From contig NZ_PAQR01000063.1 of NCBI RefSeq assembly GCF_002709775.1, positions 1 to 33,557 on the forward strand: a DNA stretch of 33,557 nt. Reading direction: 5' to 3'. This document shows, one piece after another, positions 14,405-21,838 of the stretch. Positions within the stretch are counted from its first letter, which is position 1. Each line of letters begins with the position of its first letter. A program made the translations under genes and the position numbers. Below the pieces are notes generated by a model, which was given only the letters and a program-made list of their open reading frames with translations, did no database searches and was not told where the DNA came from. The stretch comes from Thalassospira sp. (GTDB taxonomy: Bacteria > Pseudomonadota > Alphaproteobacteria > Rhodospirillales > Thalassospiraceae).

Positions 14405-15982
14405 TTAGCCCGGCATCTGCCATTTGCCATTGACCAGACGCGGGATGTTCAGCGGGTTGGCATCCTTGATTGGGGCCGGCAGCAGCGCATCCGGGAAGGC
14501 CTGATAGGAGACCGGACGGACAAAGCGTTTGATGGCAAGCGACCCGACCGAGGTCGAACGCGAGTCCGTGCTTGCCGGATAAGGACCGCCATGCACCATG
14601 GAATGGCAGACCTCGACACCGGTCGGCCAGCCATTGATCAGGATACGACCTGCACATTTTTCAAGCGCCGGACGCAGGGCATTGGCCAGATCGGCATCGC
14701 CATCAACCATATGGATGGTCGCGGTCAGCTGACCGATCAGGGTGGTCGAAAGCGCAATCATGTCTTCGATGCTATCGCATTCGACAATGATACCAGCCGG
14801 GCCAAACATTTCTTCGGCCAGTTCCGGGTTGGCTTTCCAGTCGGCTGCGGTGGTGCGGAAGATCGCTGGGCTGCCTTCAAATTTGCCATCAGAATCGCGC
14901 CGTTTGAGTGCACAGGTGACCTTGCCATGTTTGGTCATGGCATCAGTGACCTCGTGATAGGCGCTTGAAACGCGATCGGTCAGCATGGCGGTGCCGCCAA
15001 CCTGACCCAACTCGCTTGCGGCAGTATCGACAAAGGTATCGAGATCCGCACCCTTAAGCGCGATCAGAAGACCCGGATTGGTGCAGAACTGGCCAACACC
15101 CATGGTCAGTGACGCGACCCAGCCCTTGGCAATGTCGGCGGCCTTTTCACCCATTGCCTTGGGCAGCAGGAAGACCGGGTTGTTTGAACCGAGTTCGCCA
15201 TAGAACGGGATCGGTTCCGGGCGGGAAACAGCAATGTCAAACAGCGCACGACCGCCACCGGTCGAGCCGGTAAAGCCAACCGCCTTGATCATCGGATGGG
15301 CCACCAACGCCTGACCAACCTTGCGGGTGCCGCCATGGATCAGGCTGAATACGCCTTTGGGCATGCCGGTTTTTGCAACGGCTGCCTCGATTGCCTTGGC
15401 GACAACTTCCGAGGTGCCCGGATGGGCGGCATGGCCCTTGAAAACAACCGGGCAACCAGCAGCCAGGGCAGATGCGGTGTCACCGCCCGCAGTCGAAAAT
15501 GCCAGCGGGAAGTTTGACGCGCCAAACACACCAACCGGACCAAGCGCCTTGTTCATCACGCGGATGTCAGGTTTTGGCAGCGGCTGACGATCAGGTTGTG
15601 CTGTTTCAATGCGGGCTTCAAACCATGAACCCTCTTCGATCCAGTCGGCAAAGAAGCGCAGCTGGCCAACGGTGCGGCCGCGCTCGCCAGTCAGGCGCGC
15701 AGCAGGCAAGGCGGATTCAAGCGTGCCGATTTCGGTGATTTCATCGCCGCGTGCATCAATCTCGTCGGCGATGGCGCGCAGGAATTCCGCGCGTTTGGCC
15801 GGCAGCATGGATGCGAACTCTTCGGCGCAGGCCTGGGCTGCGACAACCGCCTGATCAACGATTTCCTCTGTGCCGTGCTGGAATTTGGTCGGGAGCTTGT
15901 CGCCCGTTGACGGATTGTCGGCCTGAAAGACATCGGGACCATTAATCCATTCGCCTGCGACATAGTGCTTTCCACTGAACAT
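14405..15982 (-). CDS. NADP-type aldehyde dehydrogenase, alpha-ketoglutarate semialdehyde dehydrogenase-like
   Basis: A 525-residue aldehyde dehydrogenase. The catalytic cysteine is in VGQFCTNPG and the general-base glutamate in FYGELGSNNPVF. The cofactor-binding stretch NFPLAFSTAGGDTASALAAGCPVVFKGH and GFTGSTGGGRALF are present. Length, the GHAAHPGTS segment and the C-terminal HGGPYPAS...FVRPVSYQ match the group that oxidises 2-oxoglutarate semialdehyde (2,5-dioxovalerate) to 2-oxoglutarate. That is the last step of non-phosphorylating pentose/sugar-acid and hydroxyproline catabolism. The start has AGGAG 7 nt upstream. No dehydratase gene for such a pathway is in the window. The 514-nt upstream gap separates it from a GntR/FCD gene on the same strand, a plausible regulator. 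Other aldehyde substrates remain possible. Confidence 0.9.
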   Translation of the reverse strand: MFSGKHYVAGEWINGPDVFQADNPSTGDKLPTKFQHGTEEIVDQAVVAAQACAEEFASMLPAKRAEFLRAIADEIDARGDEITEIGTLESALPAARLTGERGRTVGQLRFFADWIEEGSWFEARIETAQPDRQPLPKPDIRVMNKALGPVGVFGASNFPLAFSTAGGDTASALAAGCPVVFKGHAAHPGTSEVVAKAIEAAVAKTGMPKGVFSLIHGGTRKVGQALVAHPMIKAVGFTGSTGGGRALFDIAVSRPEPIPFYGELGSNNPVFLLPKAMGEKAADIAKGWVASLTMGVGQFCTNPGLLIALKGADLDTFVDTAASELGQVGGTAMLTDRVSSAYHEVTDAMTKHGKVTCALKRRDSDGKFEGSPAIFRTTAADWKANPELAEEMFGPAGIIVECDSIEDMIALSTTLIGQLTATIHMVDGDADLANALRPALEKCAGRILINGWPTGVEVCHSMVHGGPYPASTDSRSTSVGSLAIKRFVRPVSYQAFPDALLPAPIKDANPLNIPRLVNGKWQMPG

Positions 15983-16136
15983 GTGGGATCTCCTGTGGGG
16001 TTAAGTCCTGTACCTGACGGGACTGCGCGCATCAATCCGGCCGACAGCACACACCCAAAATGCGGGCGGGATCGGGCCAAATGGCGCAATCTGAGAAACT
16101 GGGCGCAGCTTAGGTTTTCGAACCGCCGATGTAAAC

Positions 16137-16151
16137 ATCATACAATATGAT
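16137..16151. promoter_or_regulatory. Palindrome upstream of aldehyde dehydrogenase (candidate operator)
   Basis: ATCATA-CAA-TATGAT is a perfect 6-3-6 inverted repeat about 155 nt before the aldehyde dehydrogenase start. It shares the core ATACAA with the second palindrome 70 nt further upstream. Size and AT-content fit a GntR/FCD or similar dimeric regulator site, but the protein is unknown. Confidence 0.4.
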
Positions 16152-16220
16152 AATAACGTGACCGGGGCCGAAAAGCCTGTTGGCGTGGACCATAGCAAAG
16201 GATTACGGTTCGCGTCGAAT

Positions 16221-16234
16221 ATTTTATACAAAAT
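16221..16234. promoter_or_regulatory. Second AT-rich near-palindrome upstream of aldehyde dehydrogenase
   Basis: ATTTTATACAAAAT matches its own reverse complement at 12 of 14 positions and contains the ATACAA core also found at 16137-16151. It may be a second operator half, or simply part of an AT-rich promoter. Confidence 0.3.
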
Positions 16235-16496
16235 AGCTAATCAGATTGAAATCCGCAGGTTTTCGAGAGGAAAATTCGGTGCGGGCGGCAGTGAAAATTG
16301 ATGCGGCAGGTGTCGGTGTGCAGGACGCCTTGGTTCCGAAGCGTCGTCACTTGGGACACTTTTCGGGCGCGTTGATAGGCCCGGTGGCAGGTGAAACAGC
16401 GACTGAATTGTGCTGGTTTGGATAAATGTGAGGATTGCTCACATAAGCTGCAGAGCGATGGTTGGCTAGCTTTGGTCGGCTGTCTTCGTCTTGGAC

Positions 16497-17246
16497 TCAG
16501 CTGGCTTCCGAGGTCGGGATGCGGCCAAAGATGCTGGCGAAATCGGTTTTGCCGGGCTTGGGGCGCTGCAGCTGCAGGCGATCGCGAATGGCATCGAGGT
16601 GGCGTGACATTTCGGCGGCTGCGACATCCGGGTCACCGCTCAGCAGCGCATTAAGCAACTGGTCATGCTCTGTGTGGGAGCAGTCGACTGGCTGTGGGCT
16701 TTCATACATCGCGATAATAAGTGACGTGCGCAGGATCAGGCGTTCGAGGAATTCCTCGATCACCAGATTGCCGCTGAGCCGGGCGAGTAACAGATGGAAT
16801 TCGCCCGACAGGATGATGGCCGCACGATGATCGCCGCGATGATGAGCATCATGTTCACGATCAAGATGTTCCTTGATCTGTTCGGCGCGCTCCGGGGTCA
16901 TGTTGGTGGCGACCTTGCGGGCAACGCCATCCTCGATCATGCGGCGCGCGGAAAAGACTTCGATGGCCTCATCAATGGTCGGCTCGGAAACAAAGGCGCC
17001 GCGATTGGGGACCAGATTGATCAGTTTGTCATGGGCGAGCTGCAGGAAGGTGGCGCGAATGCGCGCCCGACTGACGCCAAAGGTTTTGGCAAGATCTTCC
17101 TCGACGAGCTTCATGCCCGGCTCCAGACGGCGATCAAGGATCGCGTCGAGCATCTCGTGATAGATCATTTCCTCCGGGCGCAGCTTTTCGCTGCCTTTAT
17201 AGCTGCCGGTCTGGTCGGCCCTGGCCATCGTGACGATACTTTCCAT
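16497..17246 (-). CDS. GntR family regulator with FCD domain
   Basis: A 249-residue FadR-subfamily regulator. After a polar leader, residues ~28-92 form the winged helix-turn-helix (MKLVEEDLAKTFGVSRARIR, then INLVPNRGAFVSEP). Residues ~95-225 form the all-helical FCD effector domain, with His/Asp residues suited to metal and carboxylate binding (GEFHLLLARL, HTEHDQLLNALLSGD, MSRHLDAI). Such proteins usually repress uptake and catabolism genes until an organic acid or amino-acid-like ligand binds. It lies between the aldehyde dehydrogenase gene (same strand) and the divergent ABC/racemase operon. A palindrome before that operon recurs in degenerate form before this gene, so autoregulation and control of the transporter are likely. 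An ATG 18 nt downstream, with GGAAAG before it, is an alternative start. Confidence 0.93.
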   Translation of the reverse strand: MESIVTMARADQTGSYKGSEKLRPEEMIYHEMLDAILDRRLEPGMKLVEEDLAKTFGVSRARIRATFLQLAHDKLINLVPNRGAFVSEPTIDEAIEVFSARRMIEDGVARKVATNMTPERAEQIKEHLDREHDAHHRGDHRAAIILSGEFHLLLARLSGNLVIEEFLERLILRTSLIIAMYESPQPVDCSHTEHDQLLNALLSGDPDVAAAEMSRHLDAIRDRLQLQRPKPGKTDFASIFGRIPTSEAS

Positions 17247-17283
17247 CGTTCATGTTCGTTGGGTGGTCATACATTTCTACAAA

Positions 17284-17295
17284 ATTGTTGACGAT
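17284..17295. promoter_or_regulatory. Candidate GntR autoregulatory site
   Basis: ATTGTTGACGAT matches the perfect palindrome ATTGTTAACAAT at 17518-17529 at 10 of 12 positions. It lies about 40 nt upstream of the GntR start, where binding would block that gene's promoter. Confidence 0.45.
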
Positions 17296-17485
17296 TTACA
17301 CAACAGAAAACTGGCCCTGCATTATCCCGCCTCAAAGGAAAATGATTATAAATTTTGCATATGAATCGTTGTGATTAATAAAAGGGCATAAACTGAGCAT
17401 AAAACGGGCAGAATGGTGCTCTGCACAAACGCTATGGTTTCGGGTGTTTGACGAGACTCGTTGGAAAACTGCCAATGAAAACAAG

Positions 17486-17501
17486 TGGCACGCATCTTGC
17501 C
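17486..17501 (+). promoter_or_regulatory. Sigma-54 (-24/-12) promoter of the ABC/racemase operon
   Basis: TGGCACG-CATC-TTGC matches the RpoN consensus TGGCACG-N4-TTGC exactly, with the invariant GG (17487-17488) and GC (17499-17500) at the required 10-nt separation. Transcription would start near 17512, about 43 nt before the first gene. An RpoN promoter implies an enhancer-binding activator, most often NtrC-type nitrogen control. Confidence 0.7.
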
Positions 17502-17517
17502 TTGGATCGCTGACATG

Positions 17518-17529
17518 ATTGTTAACAAT
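17518..17529. promoter_or_regulatory. Perfect palindrome, candidate GntR operator
   Basis: ATTGTTAACAAT is a perfect 12-bp palindrome placed just downstream of the transcription start predicted from the sigma-54 promoter and 25 nt before the ATPase start codon. A bound repressor there would block the operon. The likely ligand is the divergent GntR/FCD regulator. Confidence 0.6.
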
Positions 17530-17554
17530 TTTGCATGCAGCGACGGGTGAGCGG

Positions 17555-18640
17555 ATGACGGGCAACGGGGCCATTGAATTGATTGCTGTCAGTAAATTCT
17601 ACGGCAGCACACAGGCAGTGAAATCGATTGATCTGCAAATTCCGGCAGGGGCGTATTGCTGCTTGATCGGCCCGTCCGGGTGCGGCAAGTCGACCACGCT
17701 GCGCATGATTGCCGGTCACGAAGTGATCAGCGAAGGCGATCTTCTGATCGGGGATCGCAATGTGACGGAATTGCCGCCGGTCAAACGCGGCACGGCAATG
17801 ATGTTCCAGAACTACGCGCTTTTCCCGCACATGACCTGTGCGGAGAACGTCGCCTTTGGCCTCAAGATGCAAGGTGTCTCCCCATCGGATCGTAAAGATC
17901 GGGCCAAAGAGATGCTGGCCCGGGTCCATATGGAGCAATTTGCGGATCGCAAGCCCGACCAGCTCTCAGGCGGGCAGCAGCAGCGTATTGCGCTTGCACG
18001 TTCCCTGATTACGGAGCCGTCTGTTCTGTTGCTTGACGAGCCGCTTTCGGCCCTTGATCCGTTCCTGCGGGCGCGCATGCGTGATGAATTGCGCCGCCTT
18101 CAGCAGGAACTGGGCATTACGTTTGTCCACGTTACCCACGCCCAGGATGAGGCATTGGCGCTTTCGGACATGGTTGTGGTGATGGAAGACGGGATCATTC
18201 GCCAGAAAGGCACCCCGCACGAAATCTTTAACCAGCCCAAATCACGCTTCATTGCGAACTTCATGGGTGGTCAGAACATCTTCAAAGGCACCGTTTCGGA
18301 ATCCGGCCCGGCGGGTACCCTGCTTGCGCGCGGGCCTGACAGCTTCTTCCTGCCCGGTTTTGCCGAGGGCAAGGCAGGCGAGGACATCGAATTCACCATT
18401 CGTACCGACCTGATCGGTCTGGACGAAACGCCACCCGAAGACACCAAGAACGGTCAGATCCCTGTCGAAATCACCACGGTCGAATATCTCGGCCTGTGGG
18501 TTCGGATTGTCGCAACGACAGCCGACGGCAAGGAAATAACCCTAATGAAGACCGAAAGCGAATTTCGGCAGGCACCGGTCAGGCGACTGGACAAATTCAT
18601 CGCCTATTGGAAGCCGGAACATGCACATGTTCTGGCCTGA
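17555..18640 (+). CDS. ABC transporter ATP-binding protein (PotA-like)
   Basis: A 361-residue importer ATPase. The Walker A motif is GPSGCGKST at residues 39-47, followed by the Q-loop (MMFQNYALFPHMT), signature LSGGQQQR, Walker B (SVLLLDEPLSALD) and H-loop (VTHAQDEAL). Residues ~240-355 form a TOBE-type regulatory domain (FMGGQNIFKGTV, then VEYLGLWVRI). It belongs to the polyamine/iron/2-aminoethylphosphonate-like subfamily of CUT1-type ATPases. The ATG at 17555 (GGGTGA upstream) was preferred over a TTG 36 nt earlier that overlaps the operator. It is the first gene of the transporter operon; its substrate is set by the receptor gene next to it. Confidence 0.95.
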   Translation: MTGNGAIELIAVSKFYGSTQAVKSIDLQIPAGAYCCLIGPSGCGKSTTLRMIAGHEVISEGDLLIGDRNVTELPPVKRGTAMMFQNYALFPHMTCAENVAFGLKMQGVSPSDRKDRAKEMLARVHMEQFADRKPDQLSGGQQQRIALARSLITEPSVLLLDEPLSALDPFLRARMRDELRRLQQELGITFVHVTHAQDEALALSDMVVVMEDGIIRQKGTPHEIFNQPKSRFIANFMGGQNIFKGTVSESGPAGTLLARGPDSFFLPGFAEGKAGEDIEFTIRTDLIGLDETPPEDTKNGQIPVEITTVEYLGLWVRIVATTADGKEITLMKTESEFRQAPVRRLDKFIAYWKPEHAHVLA

Positions 18641-18676
18641 ATGAAATAAACCAACAAGCTATCAGGAGTGCTTCAC

Positions 18677-19993
18677 ATGACGATCGAAAAGAAAATTTCG
18701 AAGAAGACCATCGCGACGGAAACCGGCGTTTCGCGCCGTGGCTTTGTTAAGGGTGCAGCGGCTGTTACCGGTGCTGCCATCGGTTCGGGTGCGATCACCG
18801 GCTTCCCGACCATCTGGGCGCAGAACATCAAGGACGTTACCCTGCGTCAGTTCGGTACCGGCGTTTCGAACATCAACGCTGTTGCCGACAAGGTCAAAGA
18901 AGACCTTGGCTTCACGCTTCAGATGACCGCCCTTGATTCCGACGCGGTTGCCCAGCGTGCGGTTACCCAGCCGAACTCGTTTGATATTGCCGATATCGAA
19001 TACTGGATTTGTAAGAAGGTTTTCCCGGCTGGCACCATGCAGCCGATGGATACCACCAAGCTCAAAAACTATGAGTACATCTCCAAGCTGTTCATTGATG
19101 GCAAGCTGACCCCGGATTCCGAGATTGCCCAGGGTACCGCGCCGCATACCGTTGGCTTCGTTGAAGGTGCCGACAGTGTCGAATTCGCATCTGCACCGAC
19201 CCAGTGGATGACCCTGATCCCGACCATCTATAACGCAGATACGCTTGGCATTCGCCCGGACCTGATTGATCGTGAAATCAACAGCTGGGCCGATTTGCTT
19301 GATCCGGCATTCAAGGGCAAGGCATCGATCCTCAACATTCCGTCGATCGGCATCATGGATGCAGCGATGGTGTGCGAAGCCATGGGCGAAGTGACCTATG
19401 GTGATAAAGGCAACATGACCCAGGAAGAAATCGACAAGACCATCGCGGTCATGATCGATGCCAAGAAAGCCGGCCAGTTCCGTGCCTTCTGGAAGAGCTT
19501 CGATGAGTCGGTCAACCTGATGGCATCTGGCGAAGTCGTCATTCAGTCCATGTGGTCGCCAGCAGTTGCAGCGGTTCGTTCCAAAGGCATCGCATGTAAG
19601 TACCAGCCGCTTAAGGAAGGCTACCGTGCATGGGGTGGCGGCATCGGTCTTGCCAAGCACCTTTCGGGTCTCGAGCTTGAAGCAGCCTACGAATATATCG
19701 ACTGGTACCTGTCGGGCTGGGTTGGTGCGTATCTTAACCGTCAGGGTTACTACAGCGCCGCACCGGCAACCGCGAAGAAGTTCATGTCCGAAGACGAATG
19801 GGGCTTCTGGATGGAAGGCAAAGCCGCCGAAGGCGACATCCTTTCCCCGGATGGCAAGGTCATGGAAAAAGCAGGTGCCGTTCGCGATGGCGGTTCCTAC
19901 GAAGAGCGTATGGGCTCGGTCGCGTGCTGGAACTCCGTCATGGACGAGAACAAGCACATGGTCCGCAAATGGAACGAATTCATCGCAGCATAA
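18677..19993 (+). CDS. ABC transporter substrate-binding protein, Tat-exported
   Basis: A 438-residue periplasmic receptor of the spermidine/putrescine-like extracellular solute-binding group. The N-terminus is a twin-arginine signal (SRRGFVKG at residues 19-26, then an Ala/Gly-rich hydrophobic stretch ending TIWAQN). The mature protein shows two lobes with typical segments (NSFDIADIEYWICKKVF, GKASILNIPSIGIMDAAMV, LMASGEVVIQSMWSPA). The ATG at 18677 has AGGAG 8 nt upstream and was preferred over a GTG overlapping that site. Tat export suggests folding before export. A GC-rich hairpin after the stop may keep receptor mRNA more abundant than permease mRNA. The ligand is unknown; the racemase in the operon points to an amino-acid-related compound. 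Confidence 0.93.
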   Translation: MTIEKKISKKTIATETGVSRRGFVKGAAAVTGAAIGSGAITGFPTIWAQNIKDVTLRQFGTGVSNINAVADKVKEDLGFTLQMTALDSDAVAQRAVTQPNSFDIADIEYWICKKVFPAGTMQPMDTTKLKNYEYISKLFIDGKLTPDSEIAQGTAPHTVGFVEGADSVEFASAPTQWMTLIPTIYNADTLGIRPDLIDREINSWADLLDPAFKGKASILNIPSIGIMDAAMVCEAMGEVTYGDKGNMTQEEIDKTIAVMIDAKKAGQFRAFWKSFDESVNLMASGEVVIQSMWSPAVAAVRSKGIACKYQPLKEGYRAWGGGIGLAKHLSGLELEAAYEYIDWYLSGWVGAYLNRQGYYSAAPATAKKFMSEDEWGFWMEGKAAEGDILSPDGKVMEKAGAVRDGGSYEERMGSVACWNSVMDENKHMVRKWNEFIAA

Positions 19994-20012
19994 TCTGCGA
20001 CAGATTTCTGGT

Positions 20013-20034
20013 GGGCGCGGCTTTGGCCGCGCCC
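20013..20034 (+). other. Intercistronic hairpin between receptor and permease genes
   Basis: GGGCGCGGC-TTTG-GCCGCGCCC is a perfect 9-bp all-GC stem with a 4-nt loop, 20 nt after the receptor stop. A T-rich but interrupted stretch follows. It can act as a leaky terminator or 3'-end stabiliser that raises receptor expression over the permeases. Confidence 0.6.
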
Positions 20035-20141
20035 GTCACCCCGGTTTGATTTTGCTTTTTATTTTCCGGTGCCGGGCCGGGTTTGTTTATTGGTTTTTGC
20101 CTTTTGTGTTTAGTTTTCTGGCAGGGTTTCAAGGACAGAGC

Positions 20142-20999
20142 ATGGCTTCTGATACGTCAAAAAGATCGTCCTATTTCCTGATCACGCCGATGGCGCTGAT
20201 CTTTGCGGTGTTTCTTGTCATCCCGCTTCTGACCATTGTTGTGGTCAGTTTCTGGGACTATGACGAATACCGCATCCTGCCGGACTTCATTTTCGAGAAT
20301 TACAATTATCTGCTGGGCTCCTCGGTCACCTGGAGCATCTATCTCAACACCTTGAAATACGCCGCACTGACCTGGGTCTTTACGCTTCTGATCGGGTTTA
20401 CGGTGGCCTATTTCCTGGCGTTCCATGTGCGCAGTCTGACCTGGCAGATCGTTCTGTTTATGGTGTGCACCATTCCGTTCTGGACGTCGAACATCATTCG
20501 CATGATTTCGTGGATCCCGTTCCTTGGGCGCAACGGGCTTTTGAACTCTGCCCTGATCAATCTGGGGATTGTCGATCAGCCGCTTGAATTCCTGCTGTTT
20601 TCCGATTTCGCAGTCGTGCTGGCAGATGTGCATCTTTATGCGCTGTTCATGGTGGTGCCGATCTTCAATTCCATGATGCGCATTGACCGTTCCCTGATCG
20701 AGGCCGCTCGCGATGCCGGGGCCAGCGGGTTTGAGACCCTTAAATCGGTCATTGTACCGCTGTCCAAACCGGGCATCGCCATCGGATCGATCTTTGTCAT
20801 CACGGTGGTAATGGGCGATTTCATCACCGTGCGCTTGATGAGCGGCGGGCAGAGTGCGTCGGTCGGTTTGCAGATTTCCAACGAAATCGGTCTTCTGCAG
20901 TATCCGGCGGCGGCAGCCAGTGCCGTGGTGCTTTTGATTACGGTGTTGCTGATCGTGACGGCACTTCTTCGTCTTGTTGATATCCGCAAGGAGCTGTGA
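20142..20999 (+). CDS. ABC transporter permease (PotB-like)
   Basis: A 285-residue inner-membrane permease with six predicted helices. The cytoplasmic EAA loop that contacts the ATPase is EAARDAGASGFETLKSVIVP, typical of the PotB class. The ATG has AAGGA 6 nt upstream. The same frame is open far upstream through the receptor gene, but that part is an out-of-frame shadow with no membrane or family character. It is the second membrane gene position in a standard ATPase-receptor-permease-permease operon and has a ribosome-binding site for the next permease at its 3' end. Confidence 0.94.
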   Translation: MASDTSKRSSYFLITPMALIFAVFLVIPLLTIVVVSFWDYDEYRILPDFIFENYNYLLGSSVTWSIYLNTLKYAALTWVFTLLIGFTVAYFLAFHVRSLTWQIVLFMVCTIPFWTSNIIRMISWIPFLGRNGLLNSALINLGIVDQPLEFLLFSDFAVVLADVHLYALFMVVPIFNSMMRIDRSLIEAARDAGASGFETLKSVIVPLSKPGIAIGSIFVITVVMGDFITVRLMSGGQSASVGLQISNEIGLLQYPAAAASAVVLLITVLLIVTALLRLVDIRKEL

Positions 21000-21001
21000 T
21001 C

Positions 21002-21838
21002 ATGGCATTACTCACCAAAACCCGTGAACGCCGCCCGACCAGCTTCTATTTCCTCGCGGCTTTTTTCGCGCTGTTCGTGCTGTTTCTCTATGGTCCGATG
21101 CTGACGATTTTCATTCTGTCCTTCCAGGGCGAGAATGGTGGTTTGACCTTCCCGATGAACGGTTTCTCGTTCCACTGGTTTGGCAATCTGTTTGAACAGC
21201 AGGCGGTTGGTGACTTTGGCGGATCGTTCAGCCGGTCGCTCAAGCTTGGCCTAATTGTCATGGTGGTTACAGTTGTTGTGTCCTTCATGGCCGGTCTTGC
21301 CTTCCGCAAGCGGTTCCGTGGCGACAGCGTGATTTTCTATCTGGCGATTGCCAGCCTGATCGTGCCGTCGATCCTGATTTCGCTTGGGATTGGTTTGCTG
21401 TTCAACATCGTCGAATGGCAGCCGCAATGGTTTACCTCGGCCCTTGGTGCGCATCTGACATGGACCTTCCCGTTCGGGCTTCTGATCATGTTTGCGGTGT
21501 TTAACCGGTTTGATCCGTCCTATGAGGAAGCCGCACGCGATTTGGGTGCGAGTAACTGGCAGACCATCCAGTATGTCGTGCTGCCGATGGTTGGGCCGAG
21601 CCTGATCGGGGTTGCGATGTTCTCGTTCACCCTGTCTTACGATGAATTTGCCCGTACCCTGATGACGGCAGGTGCGCTTAACACCCTGCCGCTTGAGATC
21701 TATGGCATGACGACCAATGTGACCACGCCTGTGCTTTATGCGCTGGGTACGGTGACCACCGGGTTCTCCTTCCTGGTGATTGCCTTGGCACTGGGTACGG
21801 TCGCGATCATGCGCCGTCGCAAGGGACAAAAAGCATGA
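21002..21838 (+). CDS. ABC transporter permease (PotC-like)
   Basis: A 278-residue second permease with six helices. The EAA loop reads EEAARDLGASNWQTIQYVVLP. It pairs with the preceding permease to form the heterodimeric channel. The ATG is 2 nt after the previous stop with AAGGAG 8 nt upstream; a GTG 6 nt earlier is too close to that site. The 3' end overlaps the racemase gene by 4 nt (ATGA), so the enzyme is co-translated with the transporter. Confidence 0.94.
   Translation: MALLTKTRERRPTSFYFLAAFFALFVLFLYGPMLTIFILSFQGENGGLTFPMNGFSFHWFGNLFEQQAVGDFGGSFSRSLKLGLIVMVVTVVVSFMAGLAFRKRFRGDSVIFYLAIASLIVPSILISLGIGLLFNIVEWQPQWFTSALGAHLTWTFPFGLLIMFAVFNRFDPSYEEAARDLGASNWQTIQYVVLPMVGPSLIGVAMFSFTLSYDEFARTLMTAGALNTLPLEIYGMTTNVTTPVLYALGTVTTGFSFLVIALALGTVAIMRRRKGQKA

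Larger units (their letters stand above)
15983..16496. other. Non-coding region upstream of aldehyde dehydrogenase
   Basis: About 510 nt with no credible gene; the frames crossing it have no ribosome-binding sites or family resemblance. It contains two AT-rich palindromes (16137-16151 and 16221-16234, listed separately) in a stretch more AT-rich than its surroundings. It probably holds the aldehyde dehydrogenase promoter and operators. The length is large for this compact genome. Confidence 0.6.
17247..17554. other. Divergent regulatory region, GntR / ABC operon
   Basis: A 308-nt non-coding region. It holds a degenerate palindrome near the GntR gene (17284-17295), an AT-rich middle, GTGC-TCT-GCAC (17416-17426), a sigma-54-type promoter (17486-17500) and a perfect palindrome (17518-17529) before the ABC operon. 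No gene was seen in it. Confidence 0.7.

Noticed and set aside
16001..16231. Possible 76-residue minus-strand protein upstream of the aldehyde dehydrogenase
   Set aside because: No ribosome-binding site, no family, and composition rich in Pro and Arg typical of non-coding frames.
17416..17426. GTGC-TCT-GCAC as an NtrC enhancer site for the sigma-54 promoter
   Set aside because: NtrC sites have the arms in the order GCAC...GTGC; here the order is reversed and the spacer too short.
18662..19957. 431-codon minus-strand frame opposite the ABC receptor gene
   Set aside because: It mirrors the codon usage of the real gene and is rich in His, Arg and Cys without any domain; the plus strand encodes a recognisable Tat-exported receptor.
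19566..20141. Long open frame that would extend the first permease by about 190 residues at its N-terminus
   Set aside because: It runs through the receptor gene in another frame, is basic and Ser/Arg-rich with no family resemblance, and a good ribosome-binding site lies directly before the ATG at 20142.
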